DNA of 64,000 nucleotides from Mesorhizobium sp. (GTDB lineage: Bacteria; Pseudomonadota; Alphaproteobacteria; Rhizobiales; Rhizobiaceae): positions 2,728,001 through 2,792,000 of the forward strand of contig NZ_JAMLIG010000001.1 of the NCBI RefSeq assembly GCF_023954305.1, given 5' to 3'. The notes beneath the pieces were generated by a model, which saw nothing but the letters and a program-made list of their open reading frames with translations, did no database searches and had not been told where the DNA came from. The position numbers and the translations under genes were made by a program. This document shows, one piece after another, positions 49,727 through 58,765 of this stretch. The number at the start of each line of letters is the position of its first letter. The first letter of the stretch is position 1.

Positions 49727-50653
49727 ATGCAGTCGATCATCTCGATATCTAACCTGTCGAAAACCTATGCCAACGGCTTCGAAGCGCTGAAGAACGTCAG
49801 CCTCGACGTGCGCAAGGGCGAGATCTTCGCCCTGCTCGGACCGAACGGAGCCGGCAAGACGACGCTGATCAACATCGTCTGCGGGCTGGTCAATCCAGGC
49901 ACCGGCAGCGTCCGGGTCGGCGGACACGACATCGTCGCCGACTATCGCAAGACGCGCTCCATGATCGGGCTCGTGCCGCAGGAACTGTCGATGGACGCGT
50001 TCGAGACCGTGCTTGCGACCGTTTCCTTCAGCCGCGGCTTGTTCGGCAAGCCGTCCGATCCCGCGCATATCGAGAAGGTCCTGAGGTCGTTGTCCTTGTG
50101 GGACAAGCGCAAGGAAAAGGTGATGACGCTGTCGGGCGGCATGAAGCGGCGGGTGCTGATCGCCAAGGCGCTGGCGCACGAGCCGGAGATCCTGTTTCTC
50201 GACGAGCCGACCGCGGGCGTCGACGTCGAACTGCGCCGCGAGATGTGGGCGATGGTGCGCGGCCTGCGCGACACCGGCGTCACCATCATCCTGACCACGC
50301 ACTACATCGAGGAAGCGCAGGAGATGGCCGACCGCGTCGGCGTCATCTCGAAGGGCGAGATCATCCTCGTCGAGGACAAGGACGTTTTGATGCGCACGCT
50401 CGGCAAGAAGCAACTGCGCATCGAATTGCGCGCGCCGCTGCCGACGCTGCCGGCTTCGCTGTTGCCCCATGGGCTGGACCTCGCCGAAGGCGGCGACGCG
50501 CTCGTCTCCACCTATGACGCCACCGCCGACCGCACCGGCATCAACGCCCTGTTCCAGGATCTCGCCCGCGAGGGGATCGCCATCCGCGACGTCGAGACGC
50601 GACAGAGCACGCTCGAGGAAATCTTCGTCGGATTGCTGGAGGAACGGGCATGA
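49727..50653 (+). CDS. ABC-2 type transporter ATP-binding protein
   Basis: A 308-residue exporter ATPase of the DrrA/NodI/YadG class. Walker A is GPNGAGKTT (38-46), the signature is LSGGMKRRVLIAK, Walker B is ILFLDEPTAGVD, and the H-loop histidine is in TTHYIEEAQ. The C-terminal extension (STLEEIFVGLLEERA) is typical of drug or polysaccharide exporters. The ATG at 49727 fits the family start. It is coupled with the permease by ATGA. Confidence 0.93.
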   Translation: MQSIISISNLSKTYANGFEALKNVSLDVRKGEIFALLGPNGAGKTTLINIVCGLVNPGTGSVRVGGHDIVADYRKTRSMIGLVPQELSMDAFETVLATVSFSRGLFGKPSDPAHIEKVLRSLSLWDKRKEKVMTLSGGMKRRVLIAKALAHEPEILFLDEPTAGVDVELRREMWAMVRGLRDTGVTIILTTHYIEEAQEMADRVGVISKGEIILVEDKDVLMRTLGKKQLRIELRAPLPTLPASLLPHGLDLAEGGDALVSTYDATADRTGINALFQDLAREGIAIRDVETRQSTLEEIFVGLLEERA

Positions 50654-51411
50654 ACCTTCACGCCGTCCGCGCGATCTACAGGTTCGAGATGGCGCGCACG
50701 TTCCGCACCATCCTCCAGTCCATCGTCTCGCCGGTCATTTCGACCGCGCTCTATTTCGTCGTGTTCGGCGCGGCGATCGGCTCGCGCATTCCGGAGATCG
50801 GCGGCGTCAGCTATGGCGCCTTCATCGTGCCCGGATTGATCATGATGTCGATCCTGACGCTGTCGATCTCGAACGCGTCCTTCGGCATCTATTTTCCGAG
50901 GTTCACCGGCACGATCTACGAGCTCCTGTCGGCGCCGGTCTCGCATCTCGAGATCGTCGCGGCCTATGTCGGCGCAGCCGCCACGAAGTCGGTGATGATC
51001 GGCCTGGTGATCCTGGCGACCGCCGCCTTCTTCGTGCCGCTCCGGATCGAGCACCCGTTCGTCATGCTCCTGTTCCTGGTGCTGACCTCGCTGACGTTCA
51101 GCCTCTTCGGCTTCATCATCGGCATCTGGGCGGACGGGTTCGAGAAGCTGCAGATCATCCCGCTTCTCGTCGTCATGCCGCTCGCCTTCCTGGGCGGCAC
51201 CTTCTATTCGATCGAGATGCTGCCGCCGTTCTGGCACGTCGTGTCGCTGTTCAATCCGGTGGTCTATCTCGTCAGCGGTTTTCGCTGGAGCTTCATCGGC
51301 ACCGCCGACGTGAGCGTCTGGACGAGCCTTGGGATGACCGTGGTCTTTCTCCTCGGATGCCTCGCCGTCACCGGCTGGATGTTCCGCACCGGCTACAAGC
51401 TCAAGAACTGA
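50650..51411 (+). CDS. ABC-2 type transporter permease
   Basis: A 253-residue membrane subunit with six helices, of the ABC-2 (NodJ/YadH/DrrB) family. FRTILQSIVSPVISTALYFV and the conserved PLAFLGGTFYSIEMLPPFW near residue 180 are diagnostic. With the ATPase gene it forms a two-gene exporter. The substrate is unknown; lipids, drugs or sugars are typical. Confidence 0.93.
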   Translation: MNLHAVRAIYRFEMARTFRTILQSIVSPVISTALYFVVFGAAIGSRIPEIGGVSYGAFIVPGLIMMSILTLSISNASFGIYFPRFTGTIYELLSAPVSHLEIVAAYVGAAATKSVMIGLVILATAAFFVPLRIEHPFVMLLFLVLTSLTFSLFGFIIGIWADGFEKLQIIPLLVVMPLAFLGGTFYSIEMLPPFWHVVSLFNPVVYLVSGFRWSFIGTADVSVWTSLGMTVVFLLGCLAVTGWMFRTGYKLKN

Positions 51412-51451
51412 CGGCGCGGCGGAAGGCGCGCGCCCTCCGCCGCCTGCCTGC

Positions 51452-52321
51452 TCAGGCCGCCTTCGACTTGACGTAGGCGATGTAGCCGCGAACGTCTGCC
51501 GCCGGCTCGGAATAGGCCTTGCCGAGCTTCTTCTCCATCGCCGCCATGTAGTCCTTCGCCCATTTCGGCAGGGCGTAGTCGATCACCGCCAGGAATTCGA
51601 GCGTCGCGGCAAGCCGGATGTCGGCGATCGACGGCTGGGCGCCGCCGATGAACGGCTTGCCATTGCGGAAGAAGGAATGGAACACCTCGAGCGGCTCGGC
51701 GATCGCCGCCTGCGCCGCCTTCTGCGCCGCGGCCTTGTGGCCTTCCTCGAGATCGGACGCGCCGACCTCGCCCGGATATTGCGGGAAGCCGAGCGCCGGA
51801 TAGGTGGCGCGGGCGACGTAGGGATAGAGCGTCCCGACGAGGTAGAACATGGCGCTGTCGATCATCGCGCGCTTGGCCGGGTTGCTGGGATAGAATTTTT
51901 CCAGCCCGTGCTTGTTGGACAGGTACTGCATGATGGCGCAGCTTTCCCACAGCGCGCGGCGTGGCAGGCCCTTTTCCTCCAGCATCGGGGTCAGGTGTGC
52001 GGGGTTCTTGGCCAGAAAGGCCTTCGACCGCGTCGCGCCATAGGCATCGGTCTCCTCGATGCCGAGCTTGGCGGCGCGGGCGAAAATGCGCACCGACAGA
52101 TTGTTCACGGACGGCTTGATGACGCTCAGCGTCATCGCCGGCTTCTTCGCGGGGCCTGGCTTCGCGGTCTTCGTGGCCGCGGCCGGCTTGGCGGTCTTGG
52201 CGGCCGTGGCCGGGGCCTTGGCGGGTTTGGCAGCCTTCGCCGGAGGCTTAGCCGCCTTGGCAGGCGCCTTGGCCGCCTTGGCGGCGGGTTTCTTCGCTGT
52301 CTTCGTCGTCGTCTTGGCCAT
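51452..52321 (-). CDS. Glutathione S-transferase-like protein with histone-H1-like N-terminal tail
   Basis: A 289-residue protein in two parts. Residues 1-62 are almost wholly Lys, Ala, Pro and Thr in AKAPAKAAKP-type repeats, like bacterial histone H1/Hc1 tails. Residues about 63-289 are a GST: an N-terminal thioredoxin-like part with NPAHLTPMLEE and ESCAIMQYLSNKHG, and a helical C-terminal part with GGAQPSIADIRLAATLEF. The ATG at 52321 follows GGGAGGA, so the tail is translated. The repeats are GC-rich but remain in frame. Role unknown; the tail could bind nucleic acid or acidic surfaces. Confidence 0.82.
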   Translation of the reverse strand: MAKTTTKTAKKPAAKAAKAPAKAAKPPAKAAKPAKAPATAAKTAKPAAATKTAKPGPAKKPAMTLSVIKPSVNNLSVRIFARAAKLGIEETDAYGATRSKAFLAKNPAHLTPMLEEKGLPRRALWESCAIMQYLSNKHGLEKFYPSNPAKRAMIDSAMFYLVGTLYPYVARATYPALGFPQYPGEVGASDLEEGHKAAAQKAAQAAIAEPLEVFHSFFRNGKPFIGGAQPSIADIRLAATLEFLAVIDYALPKWAKDYMAAMEKKLGKAYSEPAADVRGYIAYVKSKAA

Positions 52322-52344
52322 GAATGTCCTCCCTCGGATTTGGC

Positions 52345-52932
52345 TCAGTACGGATTCTTCGCGGTGCGGTCGCTCGACAGCGTCGAACGGGAACGCTCGA
52401 CGAGCTGCTCGATGGCGTCGGCCAGGTGCACCTCGGCGATGGCGTAGTCGCCGCGCGCGACGCGGATGTGGTGCGCCTCGAACAGCACCTGAGCATGGGT
52501 GAAGCCGTGCGGCGGCTCGAAGCGATAGGACGCCAGTTCGATCGTCAGGCCCATCGGATCGTTGAAGTAGATCGAATCCATGAAGCCCCGGTCCTTGGGC
52601 CCGGTGTTCTTGATGCCGCGGGCATCGAGCCGCTCGACCGCCTGCAGGAACGTCACCCGCGACACCGAGAAGGCGATGTGGTGCACGCAGCCCGGTTCGG
52701 TCGGGGTGCGGCGCGGATCGGGCTTGCGGGTCTCGTCGGTGAAGATGGTGATCAGCCGGCCGTCGCCCGGATCGAAATAGAGATGGCTCTCGCTCGCCTT
52801 GTCGAGGTTCGGCTGCTCGAAGACGAAAGGCATGCCGAGCGTGCCTTCCCAGAAATCGATCGAGGTCTTGCGGTCGGCTCCGACCAGCGTGATGTGGTGG
52901 ACGCCTTGCGACTGAAGCTTCTGGATGGTCAT
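52345..52932 (-). CDS. VOC-family (glyoxalase/ring-cleaving dioxygenase-like) protein
   Basis: A 195-residue protein with two βαβββ modules. Metal-binding positions are likely the histidine in GVHHITLVGAD, the histidine in VHHIAFSVS and the glutamate in MGLTIELASY. SIYFNDPMGL is typical of VOC proteins. Members include glyoxalase I and extradiol-type dioxygenases; the reaction here is unknown. ATG at 52932 has GAAGGG upstream. It lies 12 bp after the CoA-ligase gene in the same operon. Confidence 0.85.
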   Translation of the reverse strand: MTIQKLQSQGVHHITLVGADRKTSIDFWEGTLGMPFVFEQPNLDKASESHLYFDPGDGRLITIFTDETRKPDPRRTPTEPGCVHHIAFSVSRVTFLQAVERLDARGIKNTGPKDRGFMDSIYFNDPMGLTIELASYRFEPPHGFTHAQVLFEAHHIRVARGDYAIAEVHLADAIEQLVERSRSTLSSDRTAKNPY

Positions 52933-52944
52933 CACCGAACCCTT

Positions 52945-54246
52945 CTAATGCTGGACGAGTTTCGACTTGTATTCGCTGCGCTGGAACGAGCCGAACGGAA
53001 CCAGTTCGACGCGGGCCGTGAAGACCAGGGCGTCGCGGATCCGCTTCGCGATCCGCTCGGCGAGCGCCGGCTCCGGGGCGGCGTCCTTCGCCAGTTCCAC
53101 CGCGACGGGCAGCGGCGGGTCCTGGCTGACGCCGGCCGCCGCCGGCCTGACGAGGATCATGCCGCTGACCGCCGGCAGGAATTCTGCGACGATCTCGCGG
53201 ATCGCGGTCGGGAAGACATTGACGCCGCGCACGATCAGCATGTCGTCGGTGCGGCCGATGCAGCGCACGCGCGGCGCGGTGCGGCCGCATCCGCACGTCG
53301 ACGTCCAGACCTGGACATGGTCGCGGGTACGGAAGCGCAGCAGCGGCGCAGCCTGATGCCTGAGATGCGTCAGCACGAGTTCGCCGCTGGCGCCGTCCTC
53401 CATCGCCACCGGCGCGCCGGTCTGAGGATCGATCAGTTCCGCATGGACGGCGCCGCGGGCGCCGAGATGCATGCCGCACTGGTGCTCGCATTCGCCCCAG
53501 AGCGACACGCCGATGTCGCCGATGCCCATCGCCTCGGTCACGCGCGCGCCCCAGCCGTCTTCCAGCCGCGCCCTTAGAGTCGGCTCGCCGCCGCCCGGCT
53601 CGCCCGCGACCAGCAGGCGCGCCACACTCGACCCTCGAAGGTCGAAACCGCGCTCGGCCGCCCATTCGATCAGGTAGGAGGCGTAGGACGGCGTCATCAC
53701 GGCGGCGGTCGGCTTGAGAAGGTCCACCGCCTTCATCAGCCTGTCGGTATTTCCGGTGCCGACCGGAATGTGGCACATGCCGAGCCTGTCGAATGCGCCC
53801 AGCGCCGCGCCCGCCACGAACGGGCCGGCATTGTAGGTCGAAACGATCGTCTCGCCCGCGACGATGCCCGAGGCGGCGTAGCTGCGGGCCGACGTCGTCA
53901 CCCAGGTTTCGAGATCCTGCCGAGTCAGCGGGATGTAGCTTGGCGTTCCGGTGGTGCCGCTGGTCGAAAAGATGCGCACGAGGTCGCCGCGCGGCACGCA
54001 CAGATGCGTGCCGATCGGATTGTCCGCGGTCGCACCGGCGCGGAGCTCGCTCTTCTCGGTGAACGGAAGCGCGGCGATGTCGTCGAGGCCGCCGATCTTC
54101 TCCCGGGACTCGAACCCGGCTGCCGCGAGCTTGCCGCGGTAGAAGGCCGAGCGCTCCAACAGCCAGCCGATCTGCCGGCGAAAGAGCGCGTCGTCAGTGC
54201 TGCGCTGCTCGGCCCAGGGACGCGTCTCGATGTCCGGCTCCAGCAT
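52945..54246 (-). CDS. Phenylacetate-CoA ligase family protein (PaaK-like)
   Basis: A 433-residue AMP-forming ligase of the PaaK branch, which activates aromatic or aliphatic acids as CoA thioesters. IFSTSGTTGTPSYIPLTRQD is the P-loop, and YGASE-type MGIGDIGVSLWGECEHQCG the adenylate region. RIGRTDDMLIVRGVNVFPTA (here CIGRTDDMLI...) is the hinge. It is 1 bp from the citryl-CoA-lyase gene and probably makes the CoA ester that the lyase uses. No paa ring-cleavage genes lie near. Confidence 0.88.
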   Translation of the reverse strand: MLEPDIETRPWAEQRSTDDALFRRQIGWLLERSAFYRGKLAAAGFESREKIGGLDDIAALPFTEKSELRAGATADNPIGTHLCVPRGDLVRIFSTSGTTGTPSYIPLTRQDLETWVTTSARSYAASGIVAGETIVSTYNAGPFVAGAALGAFDRLGMCHIPVGTGNTDRLMKAVDLLKPTAAVMTPSYASYLIEWAAERGFDLRGSSVARLLVAGEPGGGEPTLRARLEDGWGARVTEAMGIGDIGVSLWGECEHQCGMHLGARGAVHAELIDPQTGAPVAMEDGASGELVLTHLRHQAAPLLRFRTRDHVQVWTSTCGCGRTAPRVRCIGRTDDMLIVRGVNVFPTAIREIVAEFLPAVSGMILVRPAAAGVSQDPPLPVAVELAKDAAPEPALAERIAKRIRDALVFTARVELVPFGSFQRSEYKSKLVQH

Positions 54247-54247
54247 G

Positions 54248-55042
54248 TCAGGCGCCTTCTCCGGGGAGGCGACGATAGGCAACGGCGGCTTCGCCGGCGG
54301 CGGCCATGGCGAAACCGATCGGCGCCTGCTGCTCCTCGGCAAGGTGGGCGAGCAGGCTTCCCGTGCGTGCCAGCAGGGGGATCGCCTTGATCATCGGCGC
54401 AGGAAAATCGAGATCGAGAAGCACGGCGGCGATCGGCATCGAGACGTTCATTACCAGCGGCTTGCCCCAGACTTCGGCCACCGCGTCGCGGATCAGCCCC
54501 GCCATGGCGCAATGCCGGCCGGCGACGCCCTTTTCGGCGGCGAGCGCGAGGATGCGCTCGCTGCGCGGGTCAACCGGCTTGTGTACCGGATGGCCGAAGC
54601 CGGGTGCCCTGCCGCCGGACTCGCGTATGGCGCGCACGAGGTCGAGCGCGACCCGGCGCGGCTCGCCGCCGGCGGCCACTTTCGCATCCGCCTCGACCAG
54701 CAGGCGCCCGCAGAGTTCCGACGTGCCGAGGATGACGGGCCCGGCGCCGAGGATGCCGGCCGCGACCGCGCCTTGCAACGAGTCCGGATCGGCCGCGAGC
54801 GTCATCCGCGCGGCCAGAACCGTCGGCACGAGGCCATGTTCGGCGATCGCGACCAGCAGGAGGTCGAGGAAGTAGAGCTGTTCCCCGGTCGGCTCGCGGC
54901 CGGTCAGCAGAAGGTAGAAATAGCCGGTGAAGGACAGGCGGCCCATCAGGTCGCCGGTGAGGTCGCGGCCGCGAACCTCGATGCGGTCCGCGTGTGCCTC
55001 GCAGATATGCGTGACTGCTGGGCCCGGTTTCCCGATCTGCAT
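54248..55042 (-). CDS. Citryl-CoA lyase / citrate-synthase family protein
   Basis: A 264-residue short citrate-synthase homologue. RAPGFGHPVHKPVDPRSERI carries the conserved His of the active site, and KPLVMNVSMPIAAVLLDLDF the C-terminal part. Short forms like this split or form citryl-CoA-like thioesters (citryl-CoA to acetyl-CoA and oxaloacetate). The ATG at 55042 follows GGAGGAG. With the CoA ligase downstream it could make and then cleave a branched acid thioester; the true acid is unknown. Confidence 0.85.
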   Translation of the reverse strand: MQIGKPGPAVTHICEAHADRIEVRGRDLTGDLMGRLSFTGYFYLLLTGREPTGEQLYFLDLLLVAIAEHGLVPTVLAARMTLAADPDSLQGAVAAGILGAGPVILGTSELCGRLLVEADAKVAAGGEPRRVALDLVRAIRESGGRAPGFGHPVHKPVDPRSERILALAAEKGVAGRHCAMAGLIRDAVAEVWGKPLVMNVSMPIAAVLLDLDFPAPMIKAIPLLARTGSLLAHLAEEQQAPIGFAMAAAGEAAVAYRRLPGEGA

Positions 55043-55144
55043 TCCGTCTCCTCCGACCGGCGTTCTGGCGCGCCGTGTGCAATTGGATGATGCTAGTTCA
55101 ATCGCCGGCAATGCGCCAGAAGCCGCCGACGCGCGGCAAAAGGC

Positions 55145-55837
55145 TTACTGCCCGGAATGCGGCTCGCGCTCGAGCCGCTCGGCGACCATCTCCTGAAGCC
55201 GCCACAGATGCCGGTCGCGGATGCCCAGCATATCCAGATGGCTGACCGTGGCATGGAGGTATTCCGCCATCGAGCCGCGAAAGCCGCAGGCCGTCGCCAG
55301 CATGTCGGCGGTCGCCTCGTCGTCGAGTTCGCCGACATAGCGGCCGCTCTTTCGGTTCATCGCGAAGGTCAGCGCCTTGAGCGGTCCCTCTTGCGTGGTC
55401 ACGGGAATCCAGCGCGGCGGGAAGGCCGAGGGCACCATGCTCATCTCGCGACGGATCAGCCGGTGCATGTTGGACTTGATCGCCTCGTCGGGCAGGCGGA
55501 AGACGACGCCATTGCACTGGCCGCCGCGATCGAGCGCCAGCATCAGACCCGGCTGTTCGCGATTGCCGCGGTAGCGATAGTCCCAGCCGAGGCAGAAGCG
55601 CCGGTGCCAGCCGCGGGCGACGGCCGTGCGCCGCTCGACGAAATCGAATTCCGGATTCCAGATCAGCGAACCGTAGGCGAAGACCCAGAAACCTCCGTCG
55701 GGCGCCCCCGCCATGATCTCTTCGACGACGCGCTCGTAGTCGGCGTCGGTGGCCGCCACGAAGCCCGGCAGCAGCTGGATGCCCGGATCGGCGATCTCGC
55801 GCCTGACCCTCTCCACGTGGAGTTCCGTCAGCCGCAT
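55145..55837 (-). CDS. Gamma-glutamylcyclotransferase (ChaC family)
   Basis: A 230-residue ChaC-type enzyme that degrades glutathione to 5-oxoproline and Cys-Gly in the cytosol. The substrate loop VFAYGSLIWNPEFDF is near residue 52, and the catalytic Glu is expected in the middle of the chain after GLMLALDRGGQCNGVVFRL. ATG at 55837 has GGAAGG upstream; ATG at 55858 would add seven residues. It lies between the citryl-CoA-lyase gene and the MFS gene, both on the same strand. Confidence 0.9.
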   Translation of the reverse strand: MRLTELHVERVRREIADPGIQLLPGFVAATDADYERVVEEIMAGAPDGGFWVFAYGSLIWNPEFDFVERRTAVARGWHRRFCLGWDYRYRGNREQPGLMLALDRGGQCNGVVFRLPDEAIKSNMHRLIRREMSMVPSAFPPRWIPVTTQEGPLKALTFAMNRKSGRYVGELDDEATADMLATACGFRGSMAEYLHATVSHLDMLGIRDRHLWRLQEMVAERLEREPHSGQ

Positions 55838-55933
55838 CCGCCTTCCGTTCGTGCCCATCGTGTCGCCCCGTTCCGATCAGGAAAGGTTACGCCGGCCGCC
55901 ACGCCGATGGGAAGGGGATCGCACGGGTCGTGC

Positions 55934-57157
55934 CTACTTCGCCTGCTTCGCCGAGCGATAGGCGCGCAGCACCAGCAACCCGACCATCGCCGCCGCGGCG
56001 AAGCCTGCTCCGGCGATGAACGTTCCCTGTGGGCCGACGACGTCCCACAGCGCTCCGGCGATCACGCTCGCCGCCAGCAGGGCGACGCCGGAGACCAGGT
56101 TGAACATGCCGAAGGCGGTGCCGCGCAGGTCCTGCGGCGCGGTGTCGGCGACGAGCGCCGAGAGGAGCCCCTGGGTCAGCCCCATGTGCAATCCCCAGAG
56201 CACGACGCCGGCAGCGACGCCGGCGATGCTCGGTCCGAAGGCGAGCGCGACGTCGGCTGCAATCAAGAGGGCGAGGCCGATGACGAGGATCGCGGTGCGA
56301 TCGATCCGGTCGGACAGGGCGCCGGCAGGATAGGCCGAGAGCGCGTAGGCGACGTTCATGACGACGAGGACCAGCGGCACGAGGGCGAGCGGCAGGCCCT
56401 GCGACTGTGCCCGCAGGATCAGGAAGGCCTCGCTGAACCGGGCGAGCGTAAAGACGGCGGCGATCGCCACCACGAGCCAGAAGGCGCCGCCCAGCCGGGC
56501 GAGTTCGGCGGGCGCGAGCGGCATCCGCGCCGGCCTGTCGCGTGTCGATCCATCCGGATCCTTCACGGCCACGACGATGAGCGCGAAGGCGAGAAAAGCC
56601 GGTATCACCGCTATCCAGAACACGGTGCGGAAATCGTCCAAGGTCAGCCACATCAACAGGATCGCGAGCAGCGGTCCGACGAAGGCGCCGACCGTGTCCA
56701 GCGACTGGCGCAGCCCGAAGCTGGCGCCGCGCAGATGTGCGGGGCTGAGATCGGCGACCAGGGCGTCGCGCGGCGCGCCGCGAATGCCCTTGCCGACCCG
56801 GTCGACGAAGCGGGCGGCGACGATCCAGCCGAGCGTCGCGGCGAGCGGAAACACCGGCTTGGTGAAGGCGGCCAGGCCGTAGCCGATCGCGGCAAGCAGC
56901 TTGCGCTTGCCCAACCAGTCGCTGATCGCGCCAGAAAACACCTTGGTGATTGCCGCGGTCGCCTCCGCGATGCCTTCGATGACGCCGACGGCGAGCACGG
57001 AAGTGCCCATCACCGCGACGAGGTAGACCGGCAAGAGGGCATGGATCATCTCGGACGAGACGTCCATCAGCAGAGAGACGAAGCCGAGCGCCCAAACGCT
57101 CCGCGGTATCTGCCGCCAAACCGCGGGGCTATCCGCCCGCGCCGCGAAGATCTTCAT
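55934..57157 (-). CDS. MFS transporter
   Basis: A 407-residue, 12-helix major-facilitator protein. SWALGFVSLLMDVSSEMIH-type motif (ALGFVSLLMDVSSEMIH), then SDWLGKRK and RFVDRVGKGIRGAPRDAL, match the group of MFS proteins that also includes fosmidomycin-resistance-like transporters. The substrate is unknown. The ATG at 57157 fits the cytoplasmic N-terminus. It is divergent from lysC. Confidence 0.9.
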   Translation of the reverse strand: MKIFAARADSPAVWRQIPRSVWALGFVSLLMDVSSEMIHALLPVYLVAVMGTSVLAVGVIEGIAEATAAITKVFSGAISDWLGKRKLLAAIGYGLAAFTKPVFPLAATLGWIVAARFVDRVGKGIRGAPRDALVADLSPAHLRGASFGLRQSLDTVGAFVGPLLAILLMWLTLDDFRTVFWIAVIPAFLAFALIVVAVKDPDGSTRDRPARMPLAPAELARLGGAFWLVVAIAAVFTLARFSEAFLILRAQSQGLPLALVPLVLVVMNVAYALSAYPAGALSDRIDRTAILVIGLALLIAADVALAFGPSIAGVAAGVVLWGLHMGLTQGLLSALVADTAPQDLRGTAFGMFNLVSGVALLAASVIAGALWDVVGPQGTFIAGAGFAAAAMVGLLVLRAYRSAKQAK

Positions 57158-57415
57158 CGAATGCCTCGTTTGCGATGCGCGGCCCGATTCGAGCGATTCC
57201 AGAGACCGCCAGGATAGGCCGTCGGGCGTCCCAACCACCAGCCCTGCGCGGACGACGCTCCATCATCGGCTTACCAGCCCGCTCGCCTTGCGGAGCGGGG
57301 GCGATTTGGATAAGGAAGCCGCGCGCCGCGATCCGGGGAGGAGCGCGGTGCCCCAACCGCAGTCCGTCGCGCGATCTTCCGGCAGCGCGGCCCGCATCAG
57401 GACCTTTCGACCGCA

Positions 57416-58690
57416 ATGGCGCGCATCGTGATGAAGTTCGGCGGAACCTCCGTCGCCGACCTCGACCGCATCCACAATGTGGCGCGGCACGTCAAACGCG
57501 AGGTCGACGCCGGCCACGAGGTCGCGGTCGTCGTCTCGGCGATGTCGGGCAAGACCAACGAGCTCGTCGGCTGGGTGCAGAACATGCCGAAGGTCGCCGG
57601 CTCCAACGCGCCGTTCTACGACGCGCGCGAATACGACGCCGTCGTCGCCTCCGGCGAGCAGGTAACGGCGGGGCTTCTGGCCATCGCGCTGCAGTCGATG
57701 GGCGTGCATGCGCGCTCCTGGCTCGGCTGGCAGATCCCGATCAAGACCGACACCGCGCATGGCGCGGCGCGGATCACCGAGATCGACGGCTCGTTCCTGA
57801 TCAAGCGCTTCGGCGAGGGCCAGGTCGCTGTCGTCGCCGGCTTCCAGGGCATCGCGCCCGACGGGCGCATCTCGACGCTCGGGCGCGGCGGGTCCGACAC
57901 CAGCGCGGTCGCCATAGCGGCTGCCGTCAAGGCCGACCGCTGCGATATCTATACCGACGTCGACGGCGTCTATACGACCGACCCCCGCATCGAGCCCAAG
58001 GCGCGGCGCCTGTCCAAGATCTCCTTCGAGGAAATGCTGGAAATGGCCTCGCTCGGGGCCAAGGTGCTGCAGGTGCGCTCCGTCGAACTCGCCATGGTGC
58101 ACAAGGTGCGCACCTTCGTGCGCTCCTCCTTCGAAGACCCGGATGCTCCCGGCATGGGGGATCTTCTCAACCCGCCCGGAACGCTCATTTGCGACGAGGA
58201 TGAAATCGTGGAACAGCAGGTCGTCACCGGTATCGCCTATGCCAAGGACGAGGCGCAGATTTCGCTCCGTCGCGTCGCCGACCGTCCAGGCGTCGCCGCC
58301 GGCATCTTCCTGCCGCTGGCCGAGGGCGGCATCAATGTCGACATGATCGTCCAGAACATCTCCGAGGACGGCTCGCGCACCGACATGACCTTCACCGTGC
58401 CGCAGGGCGACGTCGCAAAGGCGCTGGCGATCCTCGACAAGGTGCGCGAGACGGTCGGTTTCGACGTCGTCCAGCATGACGACGGCATGTCCAAGGTCTC
58501 CGTCATCGGCATCGGCATGAGGAGCCATGCCGGCGTCGCCGCCACCGCCTTCAAGGCGCTGGCCGACAAGGGCATCAACATCCGCGCCATCACGACGTCC
58601 GAAATCAAGATCTCCATCCTGATCGACGGACCTTATACCGAGCTGGCGGTTCGCACTTTGCATTCCGTCTACGGTCTGGATAAGCAGTAG
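57416..58690 (+). CDS. lysC: Aspartate kinase
   Basis: Phosphorylates aspartate at the start of lysine, methionine and threonine synthesis. It is 424 residues: kinase domain with KFGGTSVADLDRI (7-19) and TLGRGGSDTSAVAIAAAVKA, followed by two ACT domains (from about residue 270) that bind lysine or threonine for feedback control (GVAAGIFLPLAEGGINVDMI and MRSHAGVAATAFKALADKGI). It starts the conserved run lysC-ptsP-prfA-prmC. About 260 bp of non-coding DNA precedes it without a clear promoter. Confidence 0.97.
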   Translation: MARIVMKFGGTSVADLDRIHNVARHVKREVDAGHEVAVVVSAMSGKTNELVGWVQNMPKVAGSNAPFYDAREYDAVVASGEQVTAGLLAIALQSMGVHARSWLGWQIPIKTDTAHGAARITEIDGSFLIKRFGEGQVAVVAGFQGIAPDGRISTLGRGGSDTSAVAIAAAVKADRCDIYTDVDGVYTTDPRIEPKARRLSKISFEEMLEMASLGAKVLQVRSVELAMVHKVRTFVRSSFEDPDAPGMGDLLNPPGTLICDEDEIVEQQVVTGIAYAKDEAQISLRRVADRPGVAAGIFLPLAEGGINVDMIVQNISEDGSRTDMTFTVPQGDVAKALAILDKVRETVGFDVVQHDDGMSKVSVIGIGMRSHAGVAATAFKALADKGINIRAITTSEIKISILIDGPYTELAVRTLHSVYGLDKQ

Positions 58691-58765
58691 CCTGGAATCA
58701 TCGATGCGGGAATGATCGCGTCGGCGCGGGAGGCGCCCGGCGCGATTGCCCGTTGGAGTCTTGAC

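Noticed and set aside
51452..54001. An 849-codon frame that contains the GST-like gene
   Set aside because: Only the last third (from the ATG at 52321, with a ribosome-binding site) is coding; the remainder is out of frame to the VOC and CoA-ligase genes.
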